From Rhodoferax sp. (GTDB taxonomy: Bacteria; Pseudomonadota; Gammaproteobacteria; Burkholderiales; Burkholderiaceae_C), in assembly GCA_030683195.1 (NCBI GenBank), contig JAUXQA010000201.1:1-7037 (forward strand): a stretch of DNA of 7,037 nt, read 5' to 3'. The translations under genes and the position numbers were made by a program. The first letter of the stretch is position 1. Each line of letters starts with the position of its first letter. The notes beneath the pieces were generated by a model that did no database searches, had not been told where the DNA came from, and worked only from the letters and a program-made list of their open reading frames with translations. Of this stretch, positions 1 through 5,801 are shown piece after piece.

Positions 1-201
1 GACGCGCGCAGCCCTCACCATGTGGCGGCCGTGTTCGAGCACGACATTGGCATCCGGTTCAACGACCAGGAGCGTTTCAATGTAGAGGAATACTGCGTCA
101 GCGAAGGCTGGATCAAGGTACCCGCCGGCAAAACGCTGGACCGCAAGGGCAAGCCCCTGCTGATCAAACTCAAGGGCCGGGTCGAGGCGTTTTACCGCTG
201 A
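1..201 (+). CDS. DUF3297 family protein, C-terminal part (5' end outside the window)
   Basis: The first reading frame is open from base 1 and gives 66 codons ending in TGA at 199-201. The visible peptide begins DARSPHHVAAVFEHDIGIRF and ends KLKGRVEAFYR. From memory this matches the short (about 80 residue) DUF3297 family of proteobacteria, whose members share the 'SPHHVAAVFEHDIGIRFNG' and 'VEEYCVSEGWIKVPAGKT' blocks. Only some 15 N-terminal residues should be missing, so the start codon and ribosome binding site lie outside the window. The family has no established function; the protein is small, soluble-looking and lacks a signal peptide in the visible part. It converges on the Dcp-type peptidase gene with 21 nt between the two stop codons, and I see no terminator hairpin in that gap. 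Family assignment is by recognition and was not searched. Confidence 0.9.
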   Translation, partial: DARSPHHVAAVFEHDIGIRFNDQERFNVEEYCVSEGWIKVPAGKTLDRKGKPLLIKLKGRVEAFYR

Positions 202-222
202 ACCCACCCAGATCAACACGCC

Positions 223-2274
223 TCAAGCCGGCAACAAGCCACGCTTTCTGAGCATGGGCGCCACCTGCGGGTCGCGCCCCCGGAAAGCCCGGAACGCCGC
301 CGAGGGCTCGCGGGTGTTGCCTGCGCTGTAAACATGGCGCAGCAGGCGCTCCGCAGTCGTGGGGTCAAACGGGTCGCCGGCCTCGGTGAACGCATCAAAG
401 CCATCGGCCTCCAGCACCTCAGCCCACATGTAGACGTAATACCCGGCGGCATAGCCCGGCCCTGAGAACAGGTGCTGAAAATGCGACAAATGGTGGCGCT
501 GCCCGATGTCGGGCGGCACACCCAGCAAACGGCTTTGCGCCAACTCGAATTCGGCAATGTCCACCGCCGTGCCATTCGGCAGGGAATGCAGGGCCATGTC
601 GATGAGCGCCGGACCCACGTACTGCACGGTTTCCCAGGCCTGGTCAAACTGGCGCGCCGCTTTCAGCTTGGCCAGCAGGGCTGCGGGAATCACTTCACCG
701 GTAACGTGGTGGCGGGCATGGCGGGTGAGCACCTCGTCTTCTTCGGCCCAGTTTTCAAACAACTGCGAGGGCAATTCCACGTAGTCGCGCAGGACCCGCG
801 TGCCCGCCAGGCGCTCATAACGCGCTCTGGAAAGCAAACCATGCAGGCCGTGGCCAAACTCATGAAACAGGGTGCGCACGTCATTGAAGCTCAGCAACGT
901 TGGCGTGGCCTTGGCAAAGTTGTTGTTATTGATGACGATGGGCAAGGTGCCGCCCGCCTGGCCGGACTGGCTTCTGAACACGCTCATCCACGCGCCACTG
1001 CGCTTGGTGGGGCGAGCAAAATTATCACCAATGAACAAGCCAATCAAGGCGTCATCCGACCCGCGCACCTCCCACAAACGCGCATCAGGGTGATGCAGCG
1101 TGTGACCGGTCTGCTCGACAAAGTGAACGCCAAACAGGCGCTGGGCGCAGTCAAACATGGCGTTGATCATGTTGTCGAGCGCGAAATACGGCTTGACCTC
1201 GGCATCGTCCAGGCTGTAGCGGGCCTGGCGCACTTTTTGGGCCAGATAGCGCCAGTCCCAGGCCGCAATCTCTTCGGGCTCACCCAGTGAGCAGGCCATG
1301 GCGACCAACGCCGCGCGGTCGGCTGCGGCCTGCGCCTTGGCAGGCTCCCAGACCTGGGTCAGCAGGTCGGTCACAGCACCGGGCTGGCCGGCCATGCGGT
1401 CCACCAGCTCATAGTCGGCATAACTGGCATAACCGTTTAAGGCAGCCTGCTCCTGGCGCAGCGCCATGATGCGCGCGGCCACCGGCCGGTTGTCGCGCCC
1501 GCCCGCCTGGGCTCCGCGCGCCACCCGGGCCCGCCAGAGGGTCTCACGCAGGTCCCGCCGCGCCGAGAAGGTCATAAAAGGCTCGGCCAGGGACGGCGAC
1601 AGGGTGATCACATGACTGCCCTCGGGCAAACCTCGCTGCGAGGCTGCCGACCGGGCAGCGGCCAACACGAAAGGTGGCAAGCCGGCCAGGTCAGCGTGCT
1701 CAAGTTCCAGCGCATACCCAGCCTCATCGGCCAGCACGTTTTGGGTGAATTGCGCACACAGGCTGGCCAGCTCCTGCATCACCGCGCCATAACGCTGGCG
1801 CGCCTCGGGCGCCAACATCGCCCCGGCACGCACAAAATCCAGGTGAATGCGCTCCAGCAGGCGCAGCTGCTCGACGTCCAGCGCCAACTGCGCGCGCTGG
1901 GCATGCAGCGTATCGATGCGCTGAAACAGCGCAGCATTCATGGTGATGGCGTTGTGGTGCGCCGCCTGGCGGGGTGCCATCTCGCGCTCCACCGCTTGCA
2001 GCTCGGGCGATGTTTCGCTGGCGGTCAAGTTGTGGAACAGCAAGTCAATGCGGCTGCGAAGGCGTCCGCTTTCATCCAGGGCCTGCAAGGTGTTGGCAAA
2101 GCTGGGCGGCTCCGGGTGGTGGGCAATGGCCTCCACCTCGGTCAAGTGCGCAGGCAAAGCGATGTCAAAGGCAGGCAAAAAGTGACTTGCCCGCACCGTG
2201 GCAAACGGCGGCAAGCCGTAGGGACCGGTCCAGTCTTGCAGCAGGGGGTTGGCGTCAGGGGCTTCGCGGGTCAT
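223..2274 (-). CDS. dcp: M3 family zinc metallopeptidase, peptidyl-dipeptidase Dcp type
   Basis: This peptidase should remove dipeptides from the C-termini of oligopeptides in the cytoplasm, as Dcp enzymes do in peptide recycling. The M3 zinc motif HEFGH is at residues 471-475 (numbering from the start chosen here). The third ligand is Glu500 in DYVELPSQLFENW, 29 residues after the first His, as in the family. A late substrate-binding block, HFQHLFSGPGYAAGYYVY, lies near 598-615. The N-terminal part (PPFATVRASHFLPAF, EMAPRQAAHHNAI) and the C-terminal end (AFRGRDPQVAPMLRKRGL) look like Dcp rather than oligopeptidase A (PrlC). No signal peptide or membrane span is seen. The start at 2274 gives 683 aa, close to the roughly 680 aa of Dcp, and has GAGAAG 6 nt upstream. 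In-frame ATGs at 2307, 2325 and 2334 would add 11, 17 or 20 residues but have weaker ribosome binding sites. The gene is convergent with the DUF3297 gene and divergent from the small ORF at 2465. The M3 call is very sure; Dcp versus another M3 subtype is fairly sure. Confidence 0.93.
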   Translation of the reverse strand: MTREAPDANPLLQDWTGPYGLPPFATVRASHFLPAFDIALPAHLTEVEAIAHHPEPPSFANTLQALDESGRLRSRIDLLFHNLTASETSPELQAVEREMAPRQAAHHNAITMNAALFQRIDTLHAQRAQLALDVEQLRLLERIHLDFVRAGAMLAPEARQRYGAVMQELASLCAQFTQNVLADEAGYALELEHADLAGLPPFVLAAARSAASQRGLPEGSHVITLSPSLAEPFMTFSARRDLRETLWRARVARGAQAGGRDNRPVAARIMALRQEQAALNGYASYADYELVDRMAGQPGAVTDLLTQVWEPAKAQAAADRAALVAMACSLGEPEEIAAWDWRYLAQKVRQARYSLDDAEVKPYFALDNMINAMFDCAQRLFGVHFVEQTGHTLHHPDARLWEVRGSDDALIGLFIGDNFARPTKRSGAWMSVFRSQSGQAGGTLPIVINNNNFAKATPTLLSFNDVRTLFHEFGHGLHGLLSRARYERLAGTRVLRDYVELPSQLFENWAEEDEVLTRHARHHVTGEVIPAALLAKLKAARQFDQAWETVQYVGPALIDMALHSLPNGTAVDIAEFELAQSRLLGVPPDIGQRHHLSHFQHLFSGPGYAAGYYVYMWAEVLEADGFDAFTEAGDPFDPTTAERLLRHVYSAGNTREPSAAFRAFRGRDPQVAPMLRKRGLLPA

Positions 2275-2428
2275 GGGTAGCTTCTCGGAAAAATTTGAAG
2301 CAGGCATCTTACGTTCAACGGGCATTTCCCCCACCGTTCATCCTGCCAAAGCGCAGTTCCTCGCACCCGATCGCAGCCTGTCTCAAAGCGCGTGCGCGGC
2401 CTTTGTTGCGGTTCTACATTCCCTTCAC

Positions 2429-2451
2429 CCGCTCATCTTGAGCGGCGTTTT
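2429..2451 (+). promoter_or_regulatory. Hairpin plus T-run just ahead of the small ORF (terminator- or attenuator-like)
   Basis: CCGCTCA (2429-2435) and TGAGCGG (2439-2445) are perfect reverse complements separated by TCT, giving a 7-bp stem with a 3-nt loop. CG and then TTTT (2448-2451) follow. This looks like a short rho-independent terminator reading in the plus direction; on the minus strand no T-run follows the stem. No plus-strand gene upstream needs terminating, since the neighbour is divergent. It may therefore be an attenuator, a 5' stabilising stem or a structure affecting the adjoining ribosome binding site. The pairing is seen directly; the role is inference. Confidence 0.45.
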
Positions 2452-2457
2452 AAGGAG
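2452..2457 (+). promoter_or_regulatory. Ribosome binding site of the small ORF
   Basis: AAGGAG lies 7 nt before the ATG at 2465. This strong Shine-Dalgarno match decides the start of the small ORF and is the main evidence that so short a frame is translated. It begins right after the T-run of the preceding hairpin. Confidence 0.75.
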
Positions 2458-2464
2458 AAACCCG

Positions 2465-2614
2465 ATGACCTACCTCACCCAGCACGCCCATCAAGTGATT
2501 GCCCTTGTATTGGCTGTTGTCATTACGGCTGGCATTCAAGGCAGCCTGTTGGCAGGGTTTGAGCAAATGGCCAGTGCGGCGCCCGCACCCGTGGTGGTGG
2601 CCAGTTGCGAGTAG
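2465..2614 (+). CDS. Small hydrophobic peptide, 49 aa, function unknown
   Basis: I do not recognise a named family. The frame is open further upstream, but AAGGAG 7 nt before ATG 2465 marks this start; the stop is TAG at 2612-2614. Residues 1-10 (MTYLTQHAHQ) are polar and residues 11-31 (VIALVLAVVI then TAGIQGSLLAG) form one likely membrane span. The tail, residues 32-49, is rich in Ala, Pro and Val and ends ASCE. There is no Lys or Arg in the whole peptide, so it is a weak match to a classical Sec signal. If it were one, the Ala-Ser-Ala at 36-38 would be the obvious cleavage site and would release an 11-residue tail. Short one-span proteins with an Ala-rich tail are, as I recall, common as unnamed ORFs in Burkholderiales. 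It sits 91 nt upstream of the M16 peptidase gene on the same strand and may share its transcript. Translation is likely; function is unknown. Confidence 0.65.
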   Translation: MTYLTQHAHQVIALVLAVVITAGIQGSLLAGFEQMASAAPAPVVVASCE

Positions 2615-2690
2615 CTCAGCAGGCCGCATGTCCATGGGGCCGATGCGCGATAACAGGTTCCTCTAAGATCAGTCTCTTCAGACATTCTCC

Positions 2691-2697
2691 AGAGGAG
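2691..2697 (+). promoter_or_regulatory. Ribosome binding site of the M16 peptidase gene
   Basis: AGAGGAG ends 8 nt before the ATG at 2706. An in-frame TAG lies immediately before that ATG (2703-2705), so translation cannot begin further upstream in this frame. Part of the site (AGAGGA, 2691-2696) is perfectly complementary to TCCTCT at 2659-2664. Confidence 0.8.
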
Positions 2698-2705
2698 CGA
2701 CCTAG

Positions 2706-5438
2706 ATGCGCGCATCGTTCAGATTATTGGCCACCGTATTGACCCTTAGCCTGGTGGCAGGGGCCCCGTCCGCGGTGATGGCGCAGCCACTGCCCAACGG
2801 CATGAACCGGGTGACCTCGGTGGAAGGCGTTGACGAGTACCGCCTGGCCAATGGGCTGCAAGTGCTGCTTATTCAGGACGACAGCAAGCCGACCACCACC
2901 GTCAATGTCACCTACCGCGTGGGCAGCAAGCATGAGAACTATGGCGAAACCGGCATGGCGCACCTGCTGGAGCACTTGTTGTTCAAGGGCTCGCCGGGCT
3001 ACAGCAAGGTGTGGGCCGAATTCACCAAACGCGGCTTGCGTGCCAACGGCACCACCTGGCTGGACCGCACCAACTACTTTGCCAGTTTCTCGGCCAACGA
3101 GGAAAACCTGCAGTGGTACCTGGCCTGGCAGGCCGATGCCATGGTCAACAGTTTTATTGCCCGCACAGACCTGGACACCGAAATGACCGTGGTGCGCAAT
3201 GAGATGGAGCGTGGCGAGAACAACTCGGGGCGCGTGCTGTTTGAGCGCGTGCTGAGCAGCGCCTACCAGTGGCACAACTACGGCAAGAGCACCATTGGCG
3301 CGCGCACCGATGTGGAGGGCGTCAACATCGAGCGCCTGCAACAGTTCTACCGCACTTACTACCGCCCGTCCAACGCCACGGTGATCGTCACCGGCAAGTT
3401 TGACCCCGTCAAAGTGCGCCAATGGGTGGGTGAGTCATTTGGCCCACTCAAAAACCCCGAGACCCCGCTGCCGGTGCTCTACACCCTGGACCCGGTGCAG
3501 GATGGCGAAAAAAGCATCACTGTGCGCCGCGTGGGCGGCTCGCCCAGCCTGTACGCCGCCTACCATGTGCCACCGGGCGCACATCCCGACTTTGCCGCCA
3601 TCTCCGCCCTGGGCCTGATTCTTGGAGATACCCCTTCGGGGCGCCTGCACACCCGCATCGTGGACAAGCAATTGGCCGCTGCCGCCTTCAGCTTTTCGCT
3701 CAGCCTGCAAGACCCTGGCTTGACCCTGATGGGCCTGGCGCTGGCTCCGGGACAAGATATGGACAAGGCGCGGGATGTGATGCTTGAAACCATTGAGTCC
3801 ATTGGCACCGACCCCGTCACGCAGGCGGAGCTGGACCGCGCCAAGGCCAAGTTCTTGTCCGGCTGGGACCTGCGCTTCACCAACCCCGAGCAAGTGGGCG
3901 TCGCCCTGTCCGAATCGATTGCCCAAGGCGACTGGCGCCTGTTTTTTCTGGGTCGCGACACCATGCGCGACTTGAAACTCGCCGATGTCAACCGTGTAGC
4001 CACCCAGTATTTGCTGCGCGACAACCGCACTCTGGGCACCTATATTCCTACCGACAAACCCGTGCGCGCCCTGCCCCCGGCCACAGTGGATGTGGCAGCC
4101 CTGGTAAAAGACTACAAAGGTGACGCCGCTGCCGCGCAGACCGAGGCCTTTGACGCATCCCCCGCCAACATTGATCAGCGCACCCAAACCTCCACATTGC
4201 CCAACGGGATGAAGCTGGGCCTGCTGCCCAAGGGCGCACGCGGCCAAGTGGTGAGCGGCACCATCACGCTGCACTTTGGCGATGAGAAAAGCCTGTTGGG
4301 CCAGGACGGCATTGGCGGCGCCACAGCGGCCATGCTGAATAAAGGCACCCGCAGTTTGAGCCGTCAGCAAATCCAGGATCAGCTTGACCAGCTCAAGGCC
4401 CAGGTGAGCTTTGGCGGCGATGCCACCAAGGCCGTGGTGGGCATCAAAACCACCCGCGAGAACTTGCCTGGTGTCATTGCGCTGGTGGGCGACGTGCTGC
4501 GCAACGCCAGCTTTCCTGAGGCAGCTTTGGAGGAATACAAGCGCCAGGTGGTGTCGGCCATTGAAGAGCAACGCAAGGACCCCGAGGCCATCGTGGCCAC
4601 CGAACTGGAACGCTATGGCAACCCCTACCCGAAGGGCGATGTTCGCTACGCAGCCACATTTGACGAGATGCTGGAGAACACCCGCAGCTTGACCGTGGCC
4701 CAGCTGCGGGCTTTTCACAGCAAGTTCTACGGCGCCCAGTTTGGCCAGGCCGCGTTTGTGGGCGATCTGGATGCCGACAAGGTCAAAGCCGCCATGAACA
4801 CCGCGTTGGGAGACTTCAAGACAGCATCCAGCTACACCCGCGTGCCCAACCCGCTCATTGCAGCCCCAGCCCGACGCATGGTCTTCAAGACCCCGGACAA
4901 GCAAAACGCCTTCATGCAGGTGGAGCAGCCGCTGGCGGTGAACGACACCCACCCCGACTACGCGCCCCTGACCCTGGCCAATTTCATGCTAGGCCAGGGT
5001 GGCAGCTCTCGGCTATGGGTGCGCATTCGTGAAAAAGGCGGTCTGAGCTACGACGTGCGCAGCATGGTCAGCTGGAACACCGACGAGCCCCACAGCCCCT
5101 GGAAAGCCACCGCCATCTTTGCGCCACAAAACCGCGGCTTGGTCGAAAAAGCCTTCCGGGAAGAAGTGGCTCGCATGCTGAAAGACGGCTTTGACGAAAA
5201 GGAGCTGGCTGATGCCAAACAAAGCCAACTCAATTTCAGGCGTCTGTCCCGGGCGCAAGACGGCAACCTGGCCGGTGGCATCGCGGGCAACCTGAAGCTG
5301 GGGCGTACCTTCGCCATCTCCCAGAAGGTGGATGAACAGATTGCAGGTGCAACGCTGGAGCAGGTCAACGCGGCCATTCGCAAACACCTCAAGCCCGAGT
5401 CGTTTGTGTTTGGCTTTGGCGGAGATTTCAAGGACTGA
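2706..5438 (+). CDS. Secreted M16 family zinc peptidase (pitrilysin/insulinase superfamily), two-domain
   Basis: This 910-residue zinc endopeptidase probably degrades peptides or unfolded protein in the periplasm. Residues 1-26 look like a Sec signal peptide: MRASFR, a hydrophobic core (LLATVLTLSLVAGA) and likely cleavage after Val-Met-Ala at 24-26. No Cys follows, so it is not a lipoprotein. The inverted zinc motif HLLEH is at 86-90 and the third ligand is Glu166 in VVRNEMERGE, 76 residues past His90, as expected for M16. An active M16 domain (about 45-195) is followed by an M16_C-like domain (about 205-390). A second M16-like half (about 490-900) lacks HxxEH: the equivalent stretch reads GIGGATAAMLNKGT. 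It keeps RIREKGGLSYDV (about 773-784), the Arg/Tyr region used for substrate binding. This active-plus-inactive fusion on one chain is usual for long M16 enzymes such as PqqL and pitrilysin. Start: ATG 2706 has AGAGGAG 8 nt upstream and an in-frame TAG just before it. The substrate is unknown, so no symbol is given. Confidence 0.95.
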   Translation: MRASFRLLATVLTLSLVAGAPSAVMAQPLPNGMNRVTSVEGVDEYRLANGLQVLLIQDDSKPTTTVNVTYRVGSKHENYGETGMAHLLEHLLFKGSPGYSKVWAEFTKRGLRANGTTWLDRTNYFASFSANEENLQWYLAWQADAMVNSFIARTDLDTEMTVVRNEMERGENNSGRVLFERVLSSAYQWHNYGKSTIGARTDVEGVNIERLQQFYRTYYRPSNATVIVTGKFDPVKVRQWVGESFGPLKNPETPLPVLYTLDPVQDGEKSITVRRVGGSPSLYAAYHVPPGAHPDFAAISALGLILGDTPSGRLHTRIVDKQLAAAAFSFSLSLQDPGLTLMGLALAPGQDMDKARDVMLETIESIGTDPVTQAELDRAKAKFLSGWDLRFTNPEQVGVALSESIAQGDWRLFFLGRDTMRDLKLADVNRVATQYLLRDNRTLGTYIPTDKPVRALPPATVDVAALVKDYKGDAAAAQTEAFDASPANIDQRTQTSTLPNGMKLGLLPKGARGQVVSGTITLHFGDEKSLLGQDGIGGATAAMLNKGTRSLSRQQIQDQLDQLKAQVSFGGDATKAVVGIKTTRENLPGVIALVGDVLRNASFPEAALEEYKRQVVSAIEEQRKDPEAIVATELERYGNPYPKGDVRYAATFDEMLENTRSLTVAQLRAFHSKFYGAQFGQAAFVGDLDADKVKAAMNTALGDFKTASSYTRVPNPLIAAPARRMVFKTPDKQNAFMQVEQPLAVNDTHPDYAPLTLANFMLGQGGSSRLWVRIREKGGLSYDVRSMVSWNTDEPHSPWKATAIFAPQNRGLVEKAFREEVARMLKDGFDEKELADAKQSQLNFRRLSRAQDGNLAGGIAGNLKLGRTFAISQKVDEQIAGATLEQVNAAIRKHLKPESFVFGFGGDFKD

Positions 5439-5462
5439 GGCCTGCCAGCGGCCTATGCCGCC

Positions 5463-5481
5463 GTCATCTTCATGTCATCTT
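5463..5481 (+). repeat. Two copies of GTCATCTT with an 11-bp period
   Basis: GTCATCTT occurs at 5463-5470 and again at 5474-5481, separated by CAT. The 11-bp period is about one helical turn, so both copies would face the same side of the DNA, as in tandem sites for some response regulators. It lies upstream of the zinc-ribbon gene and of the inverted repeat. The repeat is exact, but 8 bp is short and no regulator is identified. Confidence 0.4.
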
Positions 5482-5489
5482 TTGCCATC

Positions 5490-5518
5490 AGAATGAATTG
5501 TCTTCAACGATTCATTCT
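5490..5518. repeat. Perfect 9-bp inverted repeat immediately upstream of the zinc-ribbon gene
   Basis: AGAATGAAT (5490-5498) and ATTCATTCT (5510-5518) are exact reverse complements with 11 nt between them. As RNA the stem could extend inward by U-G, G-C and U-A pairs, leaving a 5-nt CUUCA loop, so a 12-bp stem is possible. The right arm ends 4 nt before ATG 5523 and occupies the place where a Shine-Dalgarno sequence would be expected. It may be an operator for a dimeric regulator or an mRNA hairpin that controls translation. The symmetry is certain; the role is inferred. Confidence 0.6.
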
Positions 5519-5522
5519 CTAG

Positions 5523-5738
5523 ATGCACAACGATTTCGAGACCTTGGTCGCAGCCTCAGGTCTGCGCTACACCCTCAAGGAAAGCGGTTCGCCGTTCGTG
5601 GGGATGGGTAGCTCAGGCGCCACGCTGAGCTGCATCAAATGCGGAAACCACAAATTGCGCACCCGGGGCGCCTTCAGGCGTTACCCCAGCGGGTTGATGT
5701 TCTTTTGCTTTGACTGCAAGCCCAAAGTGAACAGCTAA
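5523..5738 (+). CDS. Small zinc-ribbon-like protein, 71 aa, function unknown
   Basis: I do not recognise a named family. The protein has two CxxC knuckles, Cys37/Cys40 (LSCIKCGNHK) and Cys62/Cys65 (FFCFDCKPK), 21 residues apart. This is the spacing of a four-Cys zinc ribbon. The stretch between them is basic (KLRTRGAFRRYPSG), which could contact nucleic acid, although a purely structural or protein-binding ribbon is equally possible. The N-terminal 30 residues have no recognisable motif, and there is no signal peptide or membrane span, so it should be cytoplasmic. Start: an in-frame TAG immediately precedes ATG 5523, so the frame cannot begin earlier; oddly there is no Shine-Dalgarno sequence, only the arm of an inverted repeat. 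It stands 84 nt after the M16 gene and 63 nt before the histidine kinase gene on the same strand, and could be co-transcribed with the kinase. Codon use resembles the neighbours. A real gene is likely because the paired Cys motifs would be unusual in a chance frame. Confidence 0.75.
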   Translation: MHNDFETLVAASGLRYTLKESGSPFVGMGSSGATLSCIKCGNHKLRTRGAFRRYPSGLMFFCFDCKPKVNS

Positions 5739-5790
5739 CCGGGCTCGTTTTCGCAGACAGGCTTTCGGAACTGCCGGGGCGCACCTCGTC

Positions 5791-5797
5791 GGAGGAG
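5791..5797 (+). promoter_or_regulatory. Ribosome binding site that favours a GTG start for the histidine kinase
   Basis: GGAGGAG ends 4 nt before GTG 5802 but 19 nt before the next in-frame ATG (5817). A strong site at that distance supports the GTG codon as the true start, adding five residues (MQKSA) before the Met of the ATG. Confidence 0.65.
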
Positions 5798-5801
5798 CCC
5801 T

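Larger units (their letters stand above)
2275..2464. other. Divergent intergenic region between the Dcp gene and a small ORF
   Basis: This stretch of about 190 bp separates two divergent genes and should hold both promoters and 5' leaders. I looked for sigma70-type boxes on both strands and found none I would defend. On the minus strand TTGAAC is followed 17 nt later by AATTTT, only a weak match and very close to the start codon. The clear elements are the hairpin at 2429-2451 and the ribosome binding site at 2452-2457, both listed separately. Part of this region could be coding if the Dcp gene starts at an upstream ATG (2307, 2325 or 2334). Confidence 0.5.
5439..5522 (+). other. Intergenic region between the M16 gene and the zinc-ribbon gene
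   Basis: These 84 bp hold three structured elements. AGGCC (5438-5442) and GGCCT (5450-5454) could form a 5-bp stem right after the M16 stop, but no T-run follows, so it is a poor terminator. Next come a direct repeat (5463-5481) and a perfect inverted repeat (5490-5518), both listed separately. TTGCCA at 5482-5487 resembles a -35 box, but I find no acceptable -10 box 16-18 nt downstream. The region is visibly more A/T-rich than the flanking genes, which fits a promoter or operator. Confidence 0.5.

Noticed and set aside
472..1290. 272-codon plus-strand frame opposite the Dcp gene
   Set aside because: It overlaps the well-conserved M3 catalytic half on the other strand, has no ribosome binding site I would credit and shows no domain.
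1612..2280. 222-codon plus-strand frame opposite the N-terminal part of the Dcp gene
   Set aside because: It is antisense to recognisable Dcp sequence and rich in Gln, Arg, Gly and Leu without motifs, so it is a shadow frame.
2641..2690. TAAGAT at 2664-2669 as a -10 box for the M16 gene
   Set aside because: It matches the consensus at only four of six bases, and there is no -35 box 16-18 nt upstream.
2724..3422. 232-codon minus-strand frame opposite the start of the M16 gene
   Set aside because: It lies opposite the signal peptide and HxxEH region of a certain gene, and its translation carries no recognisable feature.
4251..4380. Loss of the HxxEH motif in the second half of the M16 protein as a sign of decay
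   Set aside because: Long M16 enzymes normally have an inactive second half that helps form the chamber. The first half keeps His86, Glu89, His90 and Glu166, so the enzyme appears intact.
3435..4952. 505-codon open frame on the minus strand, antisense to the M16 peptidase
   Set aside because: It is a shadow frame produced by high-GC codon bias in a strongly supported gene. The translation has no recognisable domain and is a mix of Gly, His, Ala, Gln and Val typical of antisense frames.
5438..5454. AGGCC/GGCCT stem after the M16 stop as a terminator
   Set aside because: The stem is only 5 bp, GGCC is itself a palindrome, and no T-run follows; the first TTTT is some 25 nt further on.
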